Source: Clostridia bacterium
GTDB taxonomy: Bacteria; Bacillota; Clostridia; Oscillospirales; Acutalibacteraceae
Reading direction: 5' to 3'
NCBI GenBank assembly: GCA_017454815.1
Contig: JAFTCG010000034.1
Location: 1 to 47,669 of the forward strand
Length of the DNA: 47,669 nucleotides
The notes beneath the pieces were generated by a model. It was not told where the DNA came from. It saw nothing but the letters and a program-made list of their open reading frames with translations, and did not search any database. Every line of letters begins with the position of its first letter. The stretch's first letter is position 1. A program made the translations under genes and the position numbers. Positions 44,836 through 47,669 of the stretch are shown piece after piece.

Positions 44836-45204
44836 CTACTTTGCGCATCTGCCGCACGAACCTCCAAGAAGAGTCGGAATATCCCCCTCAAAACAGCCGG
44901 GTTCAACTTCCTCAAATCCCATCATTTCCATTGAATCAATCGCATTCAGGCAGCAGCAGCGAGCCATATATGCGCCCCTGTTGGCACCGTAATTCAAAGC
45001 CGCGCGAAGGAGGCCTTCGCAAAAGTCCGGCTTGTCCGCGGGGAAGGCGATCTTCGTAACGATGACGTAATTACCCTCGATCACGCCCTCACAGCCACCC
45101 GAAAAATCGTCCGAGTCATAGCCGTCATATTTAAAGGCGCATTCGAACACGCCGTTAATGTTCTTTTTTTCTTCGCTCAAAGCGATCGGTTTAAAAAAAT
45201 ACAT
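44836..45204 (-). CDS. cysteine-rich hypothetical protein, GNAT-like shape
   Basis: 122 residues with ten Cys, including a CCC triplet (YMARCCCLNAI) and a C-terminal GGSCGRCAK. The middle segment LLRAALNYGANRGA followed by MEMMGFEEV resembles the acetyl-CoA-binding helix and last strand of GNAT acetyltransferases, but the N-terminal half is short, so the fold assignment is weak. GAGGGAAACA precedes the ATG. It lies 11 bases after rluB and is probably its partner in the transcript. The Cys pairs suggest metal binding (inference). Confidence 0.6.
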   Translation of the reverse strand: MYFFKPIALSEEKKNINGVFECAFKYDGYDSDDFSGGCEGVIEGNYVIVTKIAFPADKPDFCEGLLRAALNYGANRGAYMARCCCLNAIDSMEMMGFEEVEPGCFEGDIPTLLGGSCGRCAK

Positions 45205-45215
45205 TGTTTCCCTCT

Positions 45216-45959
45216 TTATTTGTTTTTCATCGAAAGCCCTGCGGAGGACGCAAGCTTATGCACTTCGTCGCTCGTAAGCTCTCTCCATTTCCCCTGCTGG
45301 AGCATTCCGAGCTTGACGGATCCGACCGCCGTCCTTTTCAAACGAATAACGCTCAAGCCGATTTGTTCGCACATTTTTCTGATCTGCCTGTTTCTGCCCT
45401 CGTGAAGAATCATTTCCATAACCGTCCTCGTCGGCTCTTTAAGGATGATCTTCACGTCCGCGGGCGCGGTTTTGTAGCCGTCGATCATCATGGATTCCGT
45501 GAGCTTTGAAAGCTGATCCTCGGTCACGTTTTCCCTGACGGTCACCCTGTAAGTCTTGGAGACGTGCTTCGCCGGATGAGTCAGAGCGTTGGAAAACTCG
45601 CCGTCGTTCGTCATAATCAGCATTCCCTCGGAATCTTTGTCGAGCCTTCCGACGGGGTAGATCCTCTCGGGGAAATCCTCGACGAGCATGCTGACGCATT
45701 TCCTCCCACGCTCATCGTTCATTGTCGTGATGAACCCTCTCGGCTTGTGTAGCATGATATAATATTTGCCCTTTTTGCGGACGATCTTCTTGCCGCTGAC
45801 GGTGACGGTGTCCTTCTTCGGGTTGACCTTGTCACCGACATGGGCAACTCTGCCGTTCACTTTTACTTTGCCTTCGAAAATTAGCTCCTCGGATTTTCTC
45901 CTTGAAGCGACGCCGTTATCGGCAAGGAATTTTTGAAGTCTGATATTCGCATCAGTCAT
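45216..45959 (-). CDS. rluB: 23S rRNA pseudouridine synthase, RluB/RsuA family
   Basis: A 247-residue synthase with an N-terminal S4 RNA-binding domain (RLQKFLADNGVASRRKSEEL) and the catalytic block YPVGRLDKDSEGML containing the essential Asp. HEGRNRQIRKMCE near the C-terminus is typical. It most resembles RluB, which modifies 23S rRNA position 2605. AAGGTG precedes the ATG. It follows the carboxypeptidase gene by nine bases; in Bacillus dacB-spmA-spmB lie next to rluB, and spmA and spmB are missing here. Confidence 0.92.
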   Translation of the reverse strand: MTDANIRLQKFLADNGVASRRKSEELIFEGKVKVNGRVAHVGDKVNPKKDTVTVSGKKIVRKKGKYYIMLHKPRGFITTMNDERGRKCVSMLVEDFPERIYPVGRLDKDSEGMLIMTNDGEFSNALTHPAKHVSKTYRVTVRENVTEDQLSKLTESMMIDGYKTAPADVKIILKEPTRTVMEMILHEGRNRQIRKMCEQIGLSVIRLKRTAVGSVKLGMLQQGKWRELTSDEVHKLASSAGLSMKNK

Positions 45960-45968
45960 ATTATCACC

Positions 45969-47090
45969 TTAATTTTTAAATAAAAATTTCTTTAATCTCT
46001 CTTTTAAACTTTCTTTTTCGGGGGTAGCTTGGGTCGATCTTCTCTCCCGCGCAGCGACGTCGGTTTCACAAATAAGCGGAACAGACAAAAGCTCCTTAGA
46101 GCCCTTAAAATAAACAACTCTGCCGACAGTTTCGCCCTTTTTGACGGGAGCGAAAAGACGGAGTTTCAGAAACACCTTTGATCTGACATCCGAAACGTCA
46201 TCAACCGCAACGGTGGGAGTTGAATTCATAACACACCTGACGTGATCGCTCGTTCCACCCGCAACGGAGATCGAATAGTCCGACGTTTCAAGGGTTTTCG
46301 ACGAGACCTTTGAAAAACCGTAGTCGTAAAGGTTTTTGTGGTCGTACCAATCGTTCGGGTCGTTGAGAGTGACGCAGACGAGGGTGACGTCATTTCTCCT
46401 GCAGGCGGAGACAAGGCATCTACCGCTCTTTTTCGTAAACCCTGTTTTAATACCGAAACAACCGTCGAGGGAGACAAGCAGTTTGTTATGGTTGGTCAAA
46501 GTCCTCATATACGGCGGATTTCCGTAGGAAACACGAGCCGAGGAGGCGGAGCAGATCTTCCTGAAATCGGCGTTCCCGATCGCTTCGCACGCGAGCAAAG
46601 CCATATCGTATGCGGTGGAATAATGGTTATCATCGTCGAGCCCTGAAGGCGTGACGAAATTCGTGTTTTCCATACCGATCTGTTTTGCCCTTGCGTTCAT
46701 CAGCTTTGCAAATTCTTCTATGCTCCCGCAAAGCTTCAGCGCGGTCACGTTTGCCGCATCGTTCCCGGACTGCAGAAGCATCCCATAAACGAGATCGCCG
46801 AAGCTGACCGAATCGCCGTCGAGAAGCCCCATCGAAGTGCCCTCTACCTTCAGCATATCGCCGGTGACCTTGAATTCCCTGCTCAGATCTGCGTTCTCGA
46901 GCGCAAGCAAGGAAGTCATGATCTTCGTTGTGCTCGCCATGGAGCGGCGAACATGGGGATTTTTCTGATAGATGATCTCGCCGGACTGCGCTTCCATCAA
47001 AACAGCGCTCGAAGCAGACGTTTCGACAGCGCAAACGGTCAGCGAAAACAGAAAAAACAGAGCTGAAATAAATATTATTCTTTTTAGCAA
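45969..47090 (-). CDS. D-alanyl-D-alanine carboxypeptidase, DacB/DacF-like
   Basis: About 373 residues. A signal peptide (MLKRIIFISALFFLF to about residue 20) precedes an S11 serine peptidase domain: SMASTTK (nucleophile Ser and Lys), QSGNDAAN (SxN) and GIKTGFT (KTG). A beta-rich C-terminal domain and a Lys-rich amphipathic tail for membrane binding follow. It trims peptidoglycan side chains, in this family often in spore cortex. TTG at 47090 is preferred with AGGGTGG upstream; GTG at 47102 is an alternative. The ribosome binding site partly lies in a hairpin. Neighbours rluB and gerW support a sporulation link. Confidence 0.9.
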   Translation of the reverse strand: MLKRIIFISALFFLFSLTVCAVETSASSAVLMEAQSGEIIYQKNPHVRRSMASTTKIMTSLLALENADLSREFKVTGDMLKVEGTSMGLLDGDSVSFGDLVYGMLLQSGNDAANVTALKLCGSIEEFAKLMNARAKQIGMENTNFVTPSGLDDDNHYSTAYDMALLACEAIGNADFRKICSASSARVSYGNPPYMRTLTNHNKLLVSLDGCFGIKTGFTKKSGRCLVSACRRNDVTLVCVTLNDPNDWYDHKNLYDYGFSKVSSKTLETSDYSISVAGGTSDHVRCVMNSTPTVAVDDVSDVRSKVFLKLRLFAPVKKGETVGRVVYFKGSKELLSVPLICETDVAARERRSTQATPEKESLKERLKKFLFKN

Positions 47091-47102
47091 AAATACCACC
47101 AC

Positions 47103-47123
47103 CCTGCATAATAACTATGCAGG
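47103..47123 (-). promoter_or_regulatory. hairpin touching the carboxypeptidase ribosome binding site
   Basis: Perfect eight-base arms CCTGCATA and TATGCAGG around a five-base loop. On the minus strand the 3' arm ends in CAGG, the first bases of the AGGGTGG ribosome binding site. It is also the only structure between gerW and the next gene, and lacks a T tract, so it is not a usual terminator. Confidence 0.45.
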
Positions 47124-47137
47124 AATGGGAGAAAAAA

Positions 47138-47566
47138 TCAATCGTCGAGGTTTTCGATAGCTTCGTCGACCTGTTTTTCGACGTCCTTGTCTTTCATGAA
47201 CTTGTCGGCAATGAGCTGGACGGTGTTGAAGATGTCGGGAACCATACCGACGGCTTTTTCCAGAGGTCCTTCGGCGTCGAAGCCGACGTTCTTGATGGTC
47301 ACTATGTCATCGTTAACGACGAGGAAAGCAACGGGAGTAACGGTCACTCCTGCGCCGCCTGCGCCGCCGAAAAGGTCGTCCTTGGCGGCTTTGCCGGAAA
47401 AGTCGGAGCCGCCCGAAGCAAAACCGTATTTAACAGAGCAAACGGGGATGACCGTCACTTTTTCGGAGACTTTGATCGGATCGCCGATGACGGAGCCGGT
47501 GTCGATCAGATCCTTGATTTTTTCGATCGTGGTTCCTATCATGCCGGAAGCAGACTGGTTTTTCAT
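47138..47566 (-). CDS. gerW: GerW (YtfJ) family spore protein
   Basis: 142 residues, close to the usual length of about 150. The N-terminus is MKNQSASGMIGTTIEKIKDL. The conserved core includes GDPIKVSEKVTVIPVCSVKYGF, here given in parts: GDPIKV, TVIPV and KYGFASGGSDF. A Gly-rich GGAGGAGVTVTPVAFLVV strand and IPDIF-like end follow. In Bacillus GerW is made in the forespore and needed for normal L-alanine germination. AAGGAG lies before ATG 47566; a longer frame reaching 47665 is unlikely. It is upstream of the carboxypeptidase gene. Confidence 0.9.
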   Translation of the reverse strand: MKNQSASGMIGTTIEKIKDLIDTGSVIGDPIKVSEKVTVIPVCSVKYGFASGGSDFSGKAAKDDLFGGAGGAGVTVTPVAFLVVNDDIVTIKNVGFDAEGPLEKAVGMVPDIFNTVQLIADKFMKDKDVEKQVDEAIENLDD

Positions 47567-47612
47567 AGCGTATTCTCCTTTGAATGAGATTTTATATGTT
47601 GCGTGGATTTTG

Positions 47613-47641
47613 CAGGTCGATCCCGATATTATCACGACCTG
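47613..47641. repeat. inverted repeat upstream of gerW
   Basis: CAGGTCG (47613-47619) and CGACCTG (47635-47641) enclose 15 bases, 47 bases before the gerW start. It may be an operator or an RNA hairpin. I found no convincing vegetative or sporulation promoter in the 103 bases left in the window. Confidence 0.4.
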
Positions 47642-47669
47642 TATCTTCTTTTTGAAAAAGCCCAAGCTA

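Noticed and set aside
47632-47669. Possible 3' end of an upstream minus-strand gene reading into TGA at 47632-47634
   Set aside because: Only about twelve codons are in the window, too few to support a call; a DUF2953 gene would be expected there in some Clostridia.

Overview
The window is chromosomal DNA of a low-to-mid GC, spore-forming Firmicute, most likely class Clostridia (an Oscillospiraceae-like lineage). This is inferred from gene content and order, not from a database search. The pointers are SpoVM, a GerW/YtfJ family spore protein, RemA, a PASTA kinase with its PP2C phosphatase, an ECF transporter module, DUF5711 and DUF1846 proteins, frequent TTG/GTG starts with strong GGAGG-type ribosome binding sites, and many near-consensus vegetative promoters with 17-base spacers. 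No prophage, CRISPR array, plasmid gene or complete insertion sequence is visible.

Layout. (1) 1-218: a leftward tRNA cluster (Gly-TCC, Arg-TCT, His-GTG cut by the window edge) with a perfect promoter. (2) 379-2474: two tandem secreted alkaline-phosphatase-superfamily paralogues, rightward, ending at a terminator shared with the next, convergent operon. (3) 15335 down to 2551: a leftward housekeeping operon ruvC-ruvA-ruvB-glmM-rRNA methyltransferase-ecfA1-ecfA2-ecfT-truA-DUF5711-cvpA-pgsA-clpE-like, with tight spacing or ATGA overlaps and a consensus promoter upstream of ruvC. (4) 15368-24712: rightward genes with their own promoters: two CNNM/CBS CorC-type membrane proteins, an SH3-like anchored protein, murC plus a divergent metallophosphoesterase, NADP-type glutamate dehydrogenase, a 210-bp MITE-like element, and a secreted metallophosphoesterase. 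(5) 24769-28963: a small accessory module made of a DegT-type aminotransferase and a ceramidase-like hydrolase, divergent from an AraC regulator, followed by a short QueG-like Fe-S protein. (6) 28964-29352: a 55-codon small gene and a long-loop terminator; then a DUF1846 gene. (7) 44826 down to 30907: one long leftward operon, yicC-remA-gmk-rpoZ-priA-def-fmt-zinc peptidase-rsmB-rlmN-prpC-prkC-rsgA-thiN-50-aa ORF-spoVM, with promoter and terminator both visible. (8) 44836-47566: a cysteine-rich protein, rluB, a D,D-carboxypeptidase and gerW.

The long operon follows the Bacillus subtilis yloC-remA-gmk-rpoZ-coaBC-priA-def-fmt-rsmB-rlmN-prpC-prkC-cpgA-rpe-thiN-spoVM order almost gene for gene. 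It lacks coaBC and rpe and gains a zinc metallopeptidase and a 50-residue membrane protein. It joins nucleotide supply, transcription, replication restart, translation initiation, rRNA modification, ribosome assembly, Ser/Thr signalling and spore coat morphogenesis in one transcript.

The least ordinary material is small: the 30-residue spoVM and its 50-residue neighbour, the 55-residue ORF at 29033, the MITE-like element, a four-codon leader ORF that hands over to murC through an ATGA overlap after a T7 run, and several hairpins touching ribosome binding sites. I found no convincing new defence or mobile system.
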